Below, in pieces: positions 13,181-25,596 of a DNA stretch of 64,000 nt (the first letter of the stretch is position 1; each line of letters starts with the position of its first letter). The DNA is from Rotaria socialis (Eukaryota > Rotifera > Eurotatoria > Philodinida > Philodinidae): contig CAJNYU010001570.1 in assembly GCA_905331475.1 (NCBI GenBank), forward strand, positions 124,001 to 188,000. The letters are read 5' to 3'. The notes beneath the pieces were generated by a model. That model ran no database searches and was not told where the DNA came from. It saw nothing but the letters and a program-made list of their open reading frames with translations. Both the position numbers and the translations under genes were made by a program.

Positions 13181-16100
13181 ATGAACAATAACGTTTGTGC
13201 ATCGAACTACTGACTCATGTTATTTGAAAATATCAATTGAATTCTAAATCGATAATAAGAAACATTGCAACAAGCAACTTTTATTTTAGCAATTCGATCA
13301 TATACCATTGAATTCATAGATATCAATCCTATAATCTTGAATATATTAATATGAAGAGTGTCGTCGCTCAGATGATGTGAAGAGAGCTGGTATTGCTATG
13401 ATGTGCCAAATATATTTATAAATGACAATGTCTACCTATTGATAACAGTTAAAGATGTATTTCTTATAAAAATATCTTTTGTTGAAAAGTGAGAATTTTC
13501 TTTTAAACATAATTCTTCGTATGCATCGAGTAGTACGCAAATTTAATAGTAGTATGTAATCGATTATGTTCGAACAATATAGTGAATCAAATTTTTCTAC
13601 TGTGACTAGATGTTATTTAATTAACTGTTACGTTCTAATGTTATTTATTCCCGTTGCAGAGCAAATCAAATATTATGATTTAGTAGTATGATAATAGAAA
13701 TTACATTTAAAATTTTGTTTAGTTTTATTTTTAACATTATTTTTTGAAGACTTTACATTAGTTGTCTTTAGTTAATATGCAATTCTGATCAAGTATACTT
13801 AGTTGTTTGAAAATTTCTAGACAAAGAACAGTATTAAAAACTTAAATATCCTTTTAGCAAGGACATTGTCAAATTATGCAATCGAAATTTTACAATTCTC
13901 TTGAGTATCGCGTCTTTATGATAGTAATAGCCGAAATAATAAGATAAGGTCGTCTTTTAGCGCGTCATTGGTTGCATACGTGAATATCATTAGGATATTG
14001 ATATTATTAGTTTGTAGACTAAAACCACTAAGATTCGTTTTTTATTATCTAGAGATGCTCTATTATTTTAGAACTTCTGTATAGAACGTTTGTGTATGTA
14101 ATTGTCTGTAAAATGTATATTGAGCCCTTTAATCTAGAAAGAAAAATATTGCAAATATAATAAACATTATCAGTGTCGTCATCGCATATGCTGATTATTA
14201 TTTCTACATCAGTTTTTTCTATCTTATCTTTTACGCGATAAAGTCATTGTTGATTCATGAACCGCTCCAAGTTTTCTATACTAAAACTGTAAAATGTGAT
14301 TCAGAAAACTATATTATGTTTTAAATAGTCTGAGCTATCATCGACATTATTCATTAACGTTTATTGAAAATACTTTTTTATGTGAATATACAAGTTTATG
14401 CGTTACTTTTTCTTCTTAATCGCATTTATTTTAATTTCTATTGAAATTATAAGCTCACAATACTTTTTGAATGAGCGCCTTTTATCCTATGTTAAGAAAA
14501 GCCCTGAGTATCATAGTAAATTGACGACCGGATATCAAATAGGAATCAAGAAAACGTAACTGCTTAAAAAAAGAAGGAATCTTGTCTAGGACTGAATTAA
14601 TTTTAAACGTACTTTATATGTTTTGTATTTTGAAAAGTGAACACTGAAGTTAGCATTTATGAAAAAAAAACAAATAGAATGGTATATTTTTTCCTATTAA
14701 AAAATAATGTCTCTGAATTAAAGATATTTTTACGTAAACATGTAGAATTTTGTTTGACAAAGAAATGCGAATAATGCCTAAACGTTTGCTATCATAGAGT
14801 CGCTATGATGATCAAGAAATACCGATTTGCTTGCTTTTCTGACGTCATTTAGTCGGAAATGATTGTTATTTTTTTCCGATGAATTATGTGTTGTTACCGA
14901 TTTTAAAAAGTTCACTTTTTTAAGACTTAGGTAAACTAACTTTCTATTATTTGAATAATATTGATAGAACGTATCCAACATAGAAAATTCATTGTTTATA
15001 ATTTGTTTCTGTCGAGAAGAAAATATTTTATTTTCTAATCGATAAAACATATATGCTAATAACTTAATAACTGTATAAATATATACATCTCTAGATGATA
15101 TCGTGAGTTCTGATTCGGCTTGCTTTTGTCTAATTTATTTACGTCTTATTGGTTGCATTCATTTATCATTTGATGTGCGCTTGTTTGCCATAATGAGTAG
15201 GTGCAGTATTTCGGTAAAACTAGCTTACTACGTAAGAAAAAAAAGAGTAAATAAACAACCAGGATATATATATATAAATAATACATTGACAATAACAACA
15301 GGCGACATGCTAACGGCTGTCTCTATTTTGTTAACATTTGGACGATGCCAACTAATCTTTATCTCTATAACGTCCATATGTTTTTTTTTTTGACACGACA
15401 GGTAATGTCAAGAGAAATTATCGTAATTCCATGTTTTTATCTAAGTTTTTTCAGGAGAAAGCAATGAAGCATGCGCTTAAGAGTGAGAACAAACAGATGA
15501 GTATATGATTAAATGTATTACGGTTGATTGAGCAGATAATGAAGAAAGAAAAACATAGCGCAATTGAATGATGGTAACTCTAGTGTTCAATCAGAATGTT
15601 GCTCGTATCAAATTAATGGGTAGTAATACTCGACGTCTTTCCTCTATTCCCTACTCTTCATCGTTCATAGCATGGAAGCGTGCGTAAATGCCTCTTCATA
15701 TTTTGAGATGAAGTTTTTCTCACTCTTTTCTGTCTATTTTGTTTGTCTGTTTATAACAAAGCGAGAGACGTGGTTGGATTTTCTGCTGCTCCGTCGTCTC
15801 GCAGTCGATATTTTTCGTCATCGGCATAGTCGCTGTGCTCATTTTCTTCTATTTTTTCAAAAAAAAAGAATCCTATGGAAGGGCGAGAAAGTACTACATC
15901 ATCATCGACGGAGATGACGAATGTGTGATTATTCTATACTGTCAGCTAGTTTCTTGTCACATCATCGTACCAAATTATAATTAGTTGTTCATCGTATTTT
16001 ACTACATGTTGAGCATAGCTATTCTTTGGTTCCAAAGATGTTAATCAAATATAGAAGAAAATAGAAGAGAAGAGAAGTAGAAAAGAAGAATGATCTTCGC

Positions 16101-17177
16101 TTTGACATATTGTAAAAAATAATTAGGTGAATGGTAATATTATTTGGAGGGACAGACGCATAAATAGATCAAGATTCGGCATATCTGTCGATCATTGAGA
16201 TCATAAACATGACTTCGATGTTCTTTTCTTTCCTTTTGATGACCGAAGTCCTCCTGTCCATCAAAACAGACTAGAAATGGCTTTTCTTTATTGATGATTT
16301 CTTCGTCGTCTATTTTTTTCTTGTCGATTCGGATTGATCTGTTTATTTCGCTCTATTCCTTTTCATAGTAGTACCTCTGTGCTTTCCATCGTCCTACCGG
16401 ATGATACAAATGTTTCCGATCGTCATCGTGGCGCGTTGTTTTTTCTCTCTTGTCGTCTTCTTGTCTCTTTCGTCGCCACGTCGAACAGAAGCTAATCAAA
16501 GCCAACACAATTATAGTAAGCACTTATCTACTGTTGCTGCACTTTTTCTGTGTTGGTATTGCTAGCCTTGTTTTTCAGCGATTGCGAGAACTTCTGACTG
16601 TTGTCCGAAATAGTATGCACACACATACACATATCAATACAATACAAAGATATAATCGAGCTTTCAATATATTTACTCTAATTACTCGTCTCTCCATCTC
16701 AAATGACTCCACTGTTTAGTTAATGACAATGATGATATATCTTCATAGATGGAGAATATTATATTGCTGTTTATATATTTGCATAAAGTAGACGAGAAGA
16801 AGACAGATACCGATGATTTATGATTTTATTCTTGCAGACATATACACACGCACATACACATATACATACTCGTGTAATTGAGTATTAGAAAAGTTTCATG
16901 TTTTTTTGTTTTTCGATAAGTTTGAAGAAAATATTAATCGTGTTTGTTTTTATCTTTTTTTTTTATATACTAAATCAAAGTTTCCATTAAGATATTTGAA
17001 TAAGATCCACTTGAATCTATCTTTAATTCTTTTTAGATAAAGCACATGGATTTATCTAGCTGTTGGTTACTTCAAGAATAATCGGCATCAACATTAATTT
17101 TCTCTCTTATCGACTTTTATCTAATACGTTACTTATTCACTTACACGACACTGCATCACACAATACTAAAATTAACG
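13181..17177. other. intergenic, no supported gene
   Basis: Several open frames of 80-96 codons occur (for example 14778-15050 - and 15103-15393 +), but none has recognisable domains, protein-like codon use or convincing splice continuation. 15600-17000 is pyrimidine-rich on the + strand with CA/TA simple runs and may contain promoter and 5' UTR of the gene starting at 17178. Confidence 0.5.
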
Positions 17178-17705
17178 ATGCATTCAATGGTAGGAGCATT
17201 TGGCCAGTATACAATAAAACGACGTCGAGTCGAAATTGTTCGTGGTTATTGTTATCGTTTCTTTCAATGTACTTTCCCATGTGGTATGGTTATGCTTATA
17301 CTTTCTGTTTTATTCATTATTATTGGTGCAACTCAACTCATTTATATCATGCATTTTAATGGTTGTAATACATTGACAACATCAACTAGTGAAAGTAGTA
17401 CAAATGATAATATATCAATAGTATCAACATCATTTAAATGTAATCGACAAACGATGAAAGTATTAGGTATAACATTTGTCGTAACAGGTTCAGTAGCATT
17501 TTTAATAAGTCTTCTTATTATTAAATATTCACGATCAAGTGAAGAAAATAATGTTATTCGAACAACAACATTATCATTATTACCTAATCATACAAAAACT
17601 ACTCATAATCAACACCAGCATTCTCATCATCCAACACCTCATTATTATCATACACCATCATCTTCGATGAATGATCAAAATAATATTATCGTTTCGATAC
17701 GATAG
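17178..17705 (+). CDS. two-helix membrane protein, unknown function, 175 aa
   Basis: Not recognised. Single-exon frame; ATG at 17178, or the second in-frame ATG at 17187. Seen: a basic N-terminus (KRRR near residue 14), a Cys-containing segment leading into a first membrane helix (about residues 38-58), a short loop of Ser/Thr/Asn with two Cys (NGCNT and FKC), a second helix (about 95-115), then a polar His/Ser/Asn-rich tail. This plan is shared with the gene at 20503-21492, which suggests distant paralogy. Composition is typical of a real protein, unlike neighbouring frames. Confidence 0.7.
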   Translation: MHSMVGAFGQYTIKRRRVEIVRGYCYRFFQCTFPCGMVMLILSVLFIIIGATQLIYIMHFNGCNTLTTSTSESSTNDNISIVSTSFKCNRQTMKVLGITFVVTGSVAFLISLLIIKYSRSSEENNVIRTTTLSLLPNHTKTTHNQHQHSHHPTPHYYHTPSSSMNDQNNIIVSIR

Positions 17706-17893
17706 CTTAGTTCAATTCTTTTTCTTTTTATTCTTTTTTTCCATTCTGCATATCATTGTACATAGTTTATTTTTCTTGTTGTTGTTGTTTTCTTGTGCTA
17801 AAAAGATAGGGCAGTAGCAGACACATACAACATATAACAGTGCCTCTTGATAATTGCTCGTGTAACCTTTTTTTTTGTGCATGCAACGCATAC

Positions 17894-17915
17894 ATATATA
17901 TATATATATATATAT
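17894..17915. repeat. (AT)n microsatellite
   Basis: Uninterrupted alternating A/T run in the 3' flank of the preceding gene. Confidence 0.9.
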
Positions 17916-17946
17916 GTACACAGAAAAGTTATGCTGATCACTATAG

Positions 17947-17989
17947 AAAAATGTTTTGTATATATATATATATATATACAAAACATTTT
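17947..17989. repeat. near-perfect 43-bp palindrome with an AT core
   Basis: AAAATGTTTTG on the left and CAAAACATTTT on the right surround an alternating TA core, so the whole segment can fold on itself. It lies about 250 bp beyond the stop at 17705. It could be a 3' UTR hairpin or just expansion of a palindromic microsatellite. Confidence 0.85.
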
Positions 17990-18971
17990 CCATGTGCAAA
18001 ACTCGCGAATAGATCTCTAAAACCAAATTAAAGATTGTATATAAGAAAGAAATAGTCTGAGTACTTAAGTACTCTACTCTAATGGAAAACAATAAATGAT
18101 GGTTGTCTTGTAAATAGTCAAGAGAAAATAATGAAAGCATTACTACTTTGCACTGCATAGTTTACTATGAGATGATAGCCTATTTTTACTTTGTTTTAAA
18201 TATTATGGAAATGTTCAATGGTTTGAAAAAAAATGAAAAAAATTCGAGTAATTAAAAACGATTCTATCAGAGAGAAAAGGAATAAATCAATAAACGGTAA
18301 ATTAGTTATGATAGATAATTGGATTCATTCCTCCCATAAATGCAGAAGCCAGGCAAAAGCGTTAGATGAATGTAAAAATATTTACTATAATATAACATAA
18401 TAAATAATCTAATTGAAGTGCTATTTAATTGGATACAAATCTTCTTTTTGTTTCATGTTTGCATAGATAATGACCGTAGTTCTTTGTTATAAATTATAGA
18501 AATTAAATTTTCAAACGACAAATTTAGAAGAAAATACTTAGACTTTATATTGATATTGATATAAAATACATTTCATTCTAGCAATAGTAATATATATTTA
18601 CAAGTCGATACATACTAATAATGACACTAAATAAAATGTCAGTCTTTAAAATCAATATTGTTTTTGCTAAGAATTATATATGGACTAATGATCAATTTTA
18701 GTTTAGATTAAAATAACAAAAAGAAAATGCATTACTTTATCTAACTACTTTCAATTGGAAATCTTTCAAGCTTTTCATCGTTACGTATTTATCGTTTTGT
18801 TTGTTCAGTTCTAACATTTCGAAGGTCAAATTTTTCACATTAGTTAAAAATTAAATTTTTCTCATATTTACAATTATAAATTAAAAAGATAAATTTGATA
18901 TATTTGAACTATTGCTTTTTGACGAAGTTGGACTTGTTTTTTGTGTAGTAGCACTTCGAACGGTACTACTA
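17990..18971. other. intergenic
   Basis: AT-rich with no supported gene. On the minus strand, 18971-18885 contains a Ser/Thr/Asn-rich frame ending in a stop that could be a last exon of the ORF at 18972-19355 (see that entry). Confidence 0.4.
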
Positions 18972-19355
18972 TTATCGTCTATTTTTTGATGTATCTTGTT
19001 GTCGATTTCTTCTTTTTGATGATTGTTCTATAGCAAAATGAAAAAAGCGTTCATCTATCTTTTGTTTAACACTTGATAATATTGGTATTGATGGACAGTT
19101 GTACAATTTAGAACATAAACAAGAACTCAATACACAAAAGTTTAGTATAATCAATGAATTCAAATGCGAAATTCGATTTATGGTTAGTCTTGTTGAAGTA
19201 TTCACAGAAGTTATATTATTGCAATAAATAGCAAGAATACGAACATGTAAATAGTCATGTTCAAACATGACGAAATAAACAAAAATTAGAAAAACGAAAA
19301 GTTTCATTAGTATTAGGTTAAAAGGAAATAAAAAAATATATAAGTCAAACGCCAT
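18972..19355 (-). CDS. possible short membrane protein, 127 aa, hypothetical
   Basis: Not recognised. An open frame of 127 codons is unlikely by chance in such AT-rich DNA. It starts at ATG 19355 with a hydrophobic segment (residues about 5-33), then a polar stretch with an NNIT motif, a second hydrophobic Cys-bearing segment (about 83-100) and a basic C-terminus. An AG at the CTATAG near 19035 could splice into another frame, which continues Ser/Thr-rich to a stop near 18885; the true 3' end is therefore uncertain. It lies between two + strand two-helix genes and has a loosely similar plan. Confidence 0.3.
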   Translation of the reverse strand: MAFDLYIFLFPFNLILMKLFVFLIFVYFVMFEHDYLHVRILAIYCNNITSVNTSTRLTINRISHLNSLIILNFCVLSSCLCSKLYNCPSIPILSSVKQKIDERFFHFAIEQSSKRRNRQQDTSKNRR

Positions 19356-19664
19356 TGATCGACAAAATCTCTATACATCTTCTTAGACAAGATTCTTGTT
19401 GAAAGATCAATGAGAAAATATTAGACTTGAAGAAAAAGAAAAAGAAAAAGAAAACGATTATCATAATTCCCACGAGTTTTTCCTCGTATTCTACATAAAA
19501 TGATTAATAGTAATGACCTGTATTCTATCGCTACCTTCCCACGTGTTTATTATTGAGATAACAGATATACGTATATATAAGTAGCACTTTGAAATAAATA
19601 TTTTCTTTGACGATATGAAAAACAAAACAAAAAATGTGTTTTGGAAGTAGAAAATGTTTGTATG

Positions 19665-19695
<31 letters not shown>

Positions 19696-20502
19696 GAAAT
19701 AAACGAAGGCAATTATTTAAAGGTACTTATTTATGATCCGTATGCTTCTCATTGATTCATTACATTCAAGTGACAAGAATGATAAAAGCAATAATTAACT
19801 ATGTGATACTTTATCAAATATCATACCAACTAATAGGACTATGGCGTACATCTTTTACCATATCGATCATCCAGTTATTTTCGGTATAGATAGAAAACTG
19901 AAGATATTTTTTTTCCATTACATTCCAGATGTATAAATATAACCATATATATATATATATATATACACAAGAAAATTGAAAGTCATCGCATCTTGTATGA
20001 TTAGAAATAAAAGTCTAGGATATTAAATTTCTATCATCGGAAATTTCCATAAATGTCATTTAATTATTATTAGTAGTCATAGAAATATTTTATTGATCAC
20101 ATCGATTTATGTCAATTTCATCCTTACAATGCTTATATTTTCTTCCTTCTTTGGCTAATATGCTATTACTTTATTTGTCTCTATTCTATGTGTCTCTTTC
20201 GGTTTCTTTCCCTATCTCTTATGTGTACTACACTTTCCATCATCATCATCATCATCATTCTTATATTCTCTTTTCTTGAGAGTCTCTAACGCATGCTTCT
20301 GCTTATTGGATCTAGACTCTCACATCTTCGATTGATTTGTATTGACAACGTGTTGCTCTTCATATCAATAAAACAAAATCACGTACTCTCTCGTCTGCTA
20401 TTTCCGTCTCTTTTTTCTTTCAAGCCTTAAAGACATAAACCACATGTTATAAATAATAATTGGTAATTGTAAATTGCTCAATTGTATTGTTACATATTGT
20501 TC
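19356..20502. other. intergenic with two AT microsatellites
   Basis: No supported gene. Alternating AT runs lie at 19666-19692 and 19945-19965, and a CAT run near 20240. The part just before 20503 is probably promoter and 5' UTR of the next gene. Confidence 0.55.
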
Positions 20503-21492
20503 ATGCGATCATCATCACTTTCAAATCCACCAATACCGGTGGATTCAATCGTTATCAATGAAATATCATCACAAAAACCAACGACAACACTTTTACATTC
20601 ATCAAAAATAAAAAGACAATATCAACATCATTCATATAATTATTGGACATTAAATGAACGTTTAAGATCAAAAAATGAAAAACTATTTAAAAAACAACAA
20701 TCATCATGTCGTTTTGCATTTTATTCATTATTGTTATTTGTATTTGCAGGTGTTATGGGTATTATTGTATACCGTTTTACCAATGATTGTTCACTAGTAT
20801 CAATTGATCGAAAACAATTCAATGTAAAATGTCTAAAACATATTTTGTGTTTTACTACGATGTGTATTAGTTTTATTGCATGTAGTGGTCTCGTATTTGG
20901 TGCTTGCCGATATTTTCGTTTTCAACCGCGACAATTGTTATATAATGATGAATGTGAATTACGTTTAATACAAAACTATGACTTATTGCAAGGAACTAAT
21001 AAATCAAACTATTGTTGTTATCAAAATTCACTAATAAGTGGTGATTCTGCATTATCATCTCAGCTAACATCTAATCATAATGAAGAACATTTGAATTTTA
21101 CTGTAAATTCATCGATACAACATATATCATCACAACGTAAGATACCACCATTTACATACGAGGAACTACCACCAACTTGCTCATTACCTTCTATACCATT
21201 ACCACCACTACCGATATCGCCAAGTATTAATTTAAATTCGAAATCTTCTAACATTAATCCTGACAAAAGCGCATTGTTTTCATCGTCCACTTCGGCTTCA
21301 TCGTCACCAAAGTCGCTCTTTTCTGCAACAATTATTCCCAATACAACTACTTCTAATAATAACACACGTAAATCCACATTAACTAGCGAAGATGCATGTG
21401 CAACTACGCCTACCTCTTATACAACCTGTGAATGTGTAACAGATGTCTGGGAAAGACAACAAAGACCATCAGTTTCATTGTCACATCGTTAA
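20503..21492 (+). CDS. two-helix membrane protein with long disordered tail, 329 aa
   Basis: Not recognised. The first ATG in the frame is 20503. Order of parts: a polar N-terminus (about 70 residues) ending in a Lys-rich stretch; a first helix (about 72-92); a short loop with NDC and VKC cysteines; a second Cys-rich helix (about 114-134); an RYFRF juxtamembrane motif; then a tail of about 190 residues rich in Ser, Asn, Thr and Pro, including a proline-rich PLPPLP segment that could bind SH3 or WW domains. The helix-loop-helix part with paired loop cysteines resembles the gene at 17178-17705. Single exon. Confidence 0.7.
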   Translation: MRSSSLSNPPIPVDSIVINEISSQKPTTTLLHSSKIKRQYQHHSYNYWTLNERLRSKNEKLFKKQQSSCRFAFYSLLLFVFAGVMGIIVYRFTNDCSLVSIDRKQFNVKCLKHILCFTTMCISFIACSGLVFGACRYFRFQPRQLLYNDECELRLIQNYDLLQGTNKSNYCCYQNSLISGDSALSSQLTSNHNEEHLNFTVNSSIQHISSQRKIPPFTYEELPPTCSLPSIPLPPLPISPSINLNSKSSNINPDKSALFSSSTSASSSPKSLFSATIIPNTTTSNNNTRKSTLTSEDACATTPTSYTTCECVTDVWERQQRPSVSLSHR

Positions 21493-22510
21493 ACTTATGT
21501 TTAATTTCAACTTGCTGTTCTTTTTTCATTAGACAAAATTGTTGGTTGGCAAATTTCATTCATGTTAACTGTATCTTAATGTATCTTGCTTTCCCATCTG
21601 TTTATGACCTTCAAGACATACATACACATCAATATATCGTATTGGTAGTCGGTGCTATTGTTAAATTGTTTTATTACGTTTTATTTCTATTTTATATTCT
21701 GCCTCAATATAATGAAAAATAAATAATCAATTAGTGAAAATTTTCGTTACATTCATCTTTAATTTTATATTTTCAAACTATACCAATATAATAAGTTCAA
21801 TATTATGTAACAAATAGAAGGAAACCAATATATTATCCATGTTTAAATATAAAATAAAAGTTATTCTTATCTTGGCTTCGTGTTTCATCAGACGATGACG
21901 ATCTGTCTTCAGTTGTGGGTAGGATTCGCAAAGTAATTAAATTAGTCGCTCCAAGTAACAGTAGTCAAATAATAGAAAAAGCAAAAAAAAAATAGAAGCA
22001 GAAGATAGTAGCAAAGCAATAGATAGTTAATATTTATTTTCCTTATCGGCTCTAATTTAATCAGAATAAACCTATACACGTACGATTAGTAGTTTACGAA
22101 TGTCATAATGTCGTTTGCTTCATTAGTTGACTTTTACTTTTAGAGTTTACATCAAGAATATATACGATTCATTTTGGCAAATTTTTATTTCTTTTTTCGT
22201 AATACATTATCATATTTATGAATAGCAAAATGATGACATTTTAAACGATTCCCTATTGAGAGTAGAATCATATTTGAGTTGAATTTTTATTTCTTGACAA
22301 CCCATTCGATTAATATTCATTCATTCATTCATTCATTCATTCATTTATTCATTCTTAATTTGAGAAAATTAAATCGTTTCTATCAATGAAAACTAAAAAC
22401 AACAGAGGGAAATATAATTAAAAACTAAAGCAAGAATAAGAAAAAAAAGGAGAAATAAAATAATTCTTCTTGATTCATTTATTTGTTCATATGCATATAG
22501 TCAATTAAAA
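21493..22510. other. intergenic between convergent genes
   Basis: Holds the 3' UTRs of the + strand membrane-protein gene and of DDI1 on the minus strand. An ATTC tetranucleotide array lies at 22315-22345, with degenerate units to 22354. No gene seen. Confidence 0.6.
22315..22354. repeat. (ATTC)n microsatellite
   Basis: About eight perfect tandem ATTC units followed by degenerate ones. Confidence 0.9.
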
Positions 22511-25500
22511 TTAATCTTTTCGTTTATATATAGTCAAAGATTTTGTTATAAGTGTAACAAGTGCTTTAGTTACATCTCCATCCGTTGACTTTAATTCTTC
22601 TATGGCTTGTTCTCTTGTAAAGCCTTTCTTTACTATTTCTTTTATATCTTTCTCGGGAAACGGAGATGGTGTTAACGATGATGCAGCTGTTGTTACTGAC
22701 TGAGCTGATTGCTGTTGTTGTTGTTGCTGTTGATGTTGACGACGATTGTCGGCTATAAAATAAATCAAGAAAAATAGATTATTAATTTGTTTTTTGATAA
22801 ATATTTCTAAGATATTAATTCTTTATCTATTGATGTAAAATATTAATATAATTTCAATGAGAGGATCATACACATACGATACATGATTTGTTTTGTGTTT
22901 TGTGTTAGTTAATTGTTCTGTAAGATTTATAAAAAACACACAAAAAATTACTATTGATAATAGTTCTTCGACCTTCAAAATTTGTAGAAAAACATAGATT
23001 AGATTAATACAAAATTGATTTTCTTATATTTACTTGATTCTGCAGTTGGTTTTAACAAAGATTCAGCTCTGTCAGTAGTGCCTTCTGTACTAGGCGAATT
23101 GTCTGATAATCTTGCATATGATGGCAACTCTGATTCTGATAGAAAACTTGTTTCAACACTATTTTCAATTCGCAGAACATTTTTATCTAAATCAATCACA
23201 CACTAAAAATAAATGGGTCTAAAACCGAAGAAATAAAATCATATTTTTCAATCTATTACACGGTGACGTCTTAACATATCCAGCCCTATCAGCATATCAA
23301 TTGATTGATCTTCAAGAACAGCTAATGAAGTTGCAAAAAACTGCTTTTCAACTTCAAGTTGTGCTAAAATAAATGAATGGCACTATTGTTACATAGCTAC
23401 CACTAACTAACCACTAAAAGAAACAAACCTAAATGAATAAGTCCAAGAATTTTTTGTGTGCCAACACCTTTCGCAATACCATTAAAACGTATATCAATAA
23501 GACGCATAATCCCACAACGTTCAGCACATATTTTACTCATAATTGTCATTTGAGCACCAGAATCAACAAATGCTTTTACAGGATGACCATTGATTTTACA
23601 ATTCTATTTTAATTTTTATAGATTTTCTTTTTCAATAGAATAAAACATTTGCTTCTCAATCTTACAATATAGAGCATGAGTACATGACCGAAGAATTCTG
23701 GTGCATGTTCATAAGCGTGTTCCATATTGTCAAGAACGTTCCCCATACTGAACGAAACAGTGATCAAATTGAAAATGAAAGTAGTTTATTCATAGTGTTT
23801 TGTTTTACTTAATAGCTTCTTCTATACGTCGTTGTATCGTTGGATCAAGTAAATCAAGTTCAGTTGGACGATGCATTTGTTGAGGTGCTAAACGACTTAC
23901 TATATATTGCATGAATGCATCTCAAAACAAAAGATAATCGTGATCATTTTTCTTGTAAACAGAGAGGTCCTATTTATACTCATGTCATTTTGTTCGACGG
24001 CATTGACTAATTGTGGATTGCTTCGACGAATTTGTTCAAGTACTGCTGGATTAGAACGTAGTTCATTGAAAAGTTGTTGAGGATTATGCGCTTCAATATA
24101 GATAATCAAATTAATTTTAAAGACAAATATTCGAAAGAAAAATTCATACGATTCAATGATAGACGCATTCCAGTACCTCCTTCTGCGCTTGAAGGTACAT
24201 TTGCTAAAATAAATAATGAGACATTCAATGATTATTTTTTTCTATGATTATCAAATTTTCAAAAAGGTAATCAATAGCACTATCGCTGAAATTCGAATTT
24301 CATCGATAGGACACAGTCAACATCAGACAGTACATTAGTTGATAGTTTTCTATATAATCACATGGAGCAATTCGATTTGAAATTTACAGAAAAAGAAAAA
24401 TAATTCAATCAAGCAAGTTGCCCTTGATACCAAAGGACAGTGAACGTGCAGCTTTAAATTTGTGAATATCTTAGCATCCTTGTTTTACTGAGATTGTTTT
24501 GTTGTTGAAGCACATTCTTTTATACGTAAATAATGATTTTTTTTTAACAAAAAAATCCAAGTTTCAATTGCTTCGGCTGAAAAAATCATTGCTTCTAATC
24601 AATTTTCACAAGATTTTGAGTTTTAATTTTGCGATCAACCATATCCTATTTCCTTCGGTTTATTTAAGCTTTATAACATTCAGCTATTTTTTTGAAATAA
24701 GCTTTCTAGAACTGAAAATACTGGCATTCAATAATTTTTAAATTTTGTTTTTTTCATATTTGAATTTTTCTCGCGTAGAGAAATTCAAATATGAAAGATC
24801 TATAGCGATTTGTTATTTTCGAGAAATAGTTTTATCCTAATTCAAAACAATTCAATTGCAATAATATAGCTTCATCTGAATTTCTAGTCTTCTTTCACCT
24901 ATTTTGCATTATAGGAAGAGTGACTTGAGGCTATTTTTGTTATATTTTAGTAAAATTGGATATTCAACAGTTGCACTTTGCACCTTGATTGATAAAATAA
25001 GACAAAGATGAATTTGTTCTATCGAAAATGATCTTTCTCATTTTATCAGACATATCTCTCCGTTTTAGTATGGTGTATGTTTGAAAACAACAAAAGATCG
25101 TAATTGAAGTTATATGTTGTTTTTGCTACTTCATCGAAACTACTCAGTAATATTGACTAATTGTAATTTCAAAAGAAAATACGGAAAATTAAAACTCAAT
25201 TCAATTAGAATTTCTCAACGATGACGTACATAGTATGCGTCGACATGTAATTAAATCATAATCTTTTAAATTCGCTTGGTCGAGTGTTCGATTTTCATTA
25301 GTAAGTAATTTACCTGGAATAAAGAAAAAGAACAAAACGAGCGACATAAAGAATTAATTTTAGATTTTCTTAGATTTACCATCGTAGTATAAATTCATTT
25401 CCTCGGCTTTCATTCCAAAATCCGACTCCGATTCAATTACACCTTTTAAATCTTTTATTGTAAGATCAGATGCGATTTCAATTGTTAACAAATCTCCATC

Positions 25501-25530
25501 ATCGCCTAATTTCGTTACTGAAAGATGCAT
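22511..25530 (-). CDS. DDI1: DDI1/DDI2 ubiquitin-binding aspartic protease, 10 exons, 427 aa
   Basis: Ddi1-family proteins bind polyubiquitinated proteins and the proteasome and carry a dimeric retropepsin-fold protease; in animals they process the NRF1-type transcription factor. Exons: 25530-25380, 25313-25230, 24203-24150, 24090-23980, 23920-23809, 23747-23666, 23603-23429, 23363-23260, 23202-23034, 22752-22511. Seen: N-terminal ubiquitin-like domain (residues about 1-77); an NPQQL/LRSNP helical segment; a retropepsin domain with active-site [10 protein letters not shown], Asp at about residue 212, preceded by NGHPVKAFV, and a second IGLDMLRRH motif; a poly-Gln run; and a C-terminal UBA-like domain (about 380-420). 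Intron 2 is 1.03 kb; the others are about 40-75 nt. The start lies 66 nt past the WDR70 stop, behind a splice acceptor at 25567-25566, consistent with a downstream operon position. Confidence 0.95.
24755..24793. repeat. hairpin in DDI1 intron 2
   Basis: CATATTTGAATT and AATTCAAATATG face each other around a short loop with a two-base bulge. It is too short and isolated to name; noted because it lies in the only long intron of this gene. Confidence 0.7.
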
Positions 25531-25565
25531 TCTTACAAACTCAAATCCAAGAAATTTATTTCAAT

Positions 25566-25580
25566 CTAAAACAATAATTA
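25566..25580 (-). promoter_or_regulatory. candidate trans-splice acceptor for DDI1
   Basis: TTATTGTTTTAG on the minus strand lies between the WDR70 stop (25597) and the DDI1 ATG (25530), leaving a 35-nt leader. There is no room for an upstream cis exon in the 66-nt gap, so a spliced leader is the simplest donor. Confidence 0.6.
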
Positions 25581-25596
25581 TATTTACATATTAATA

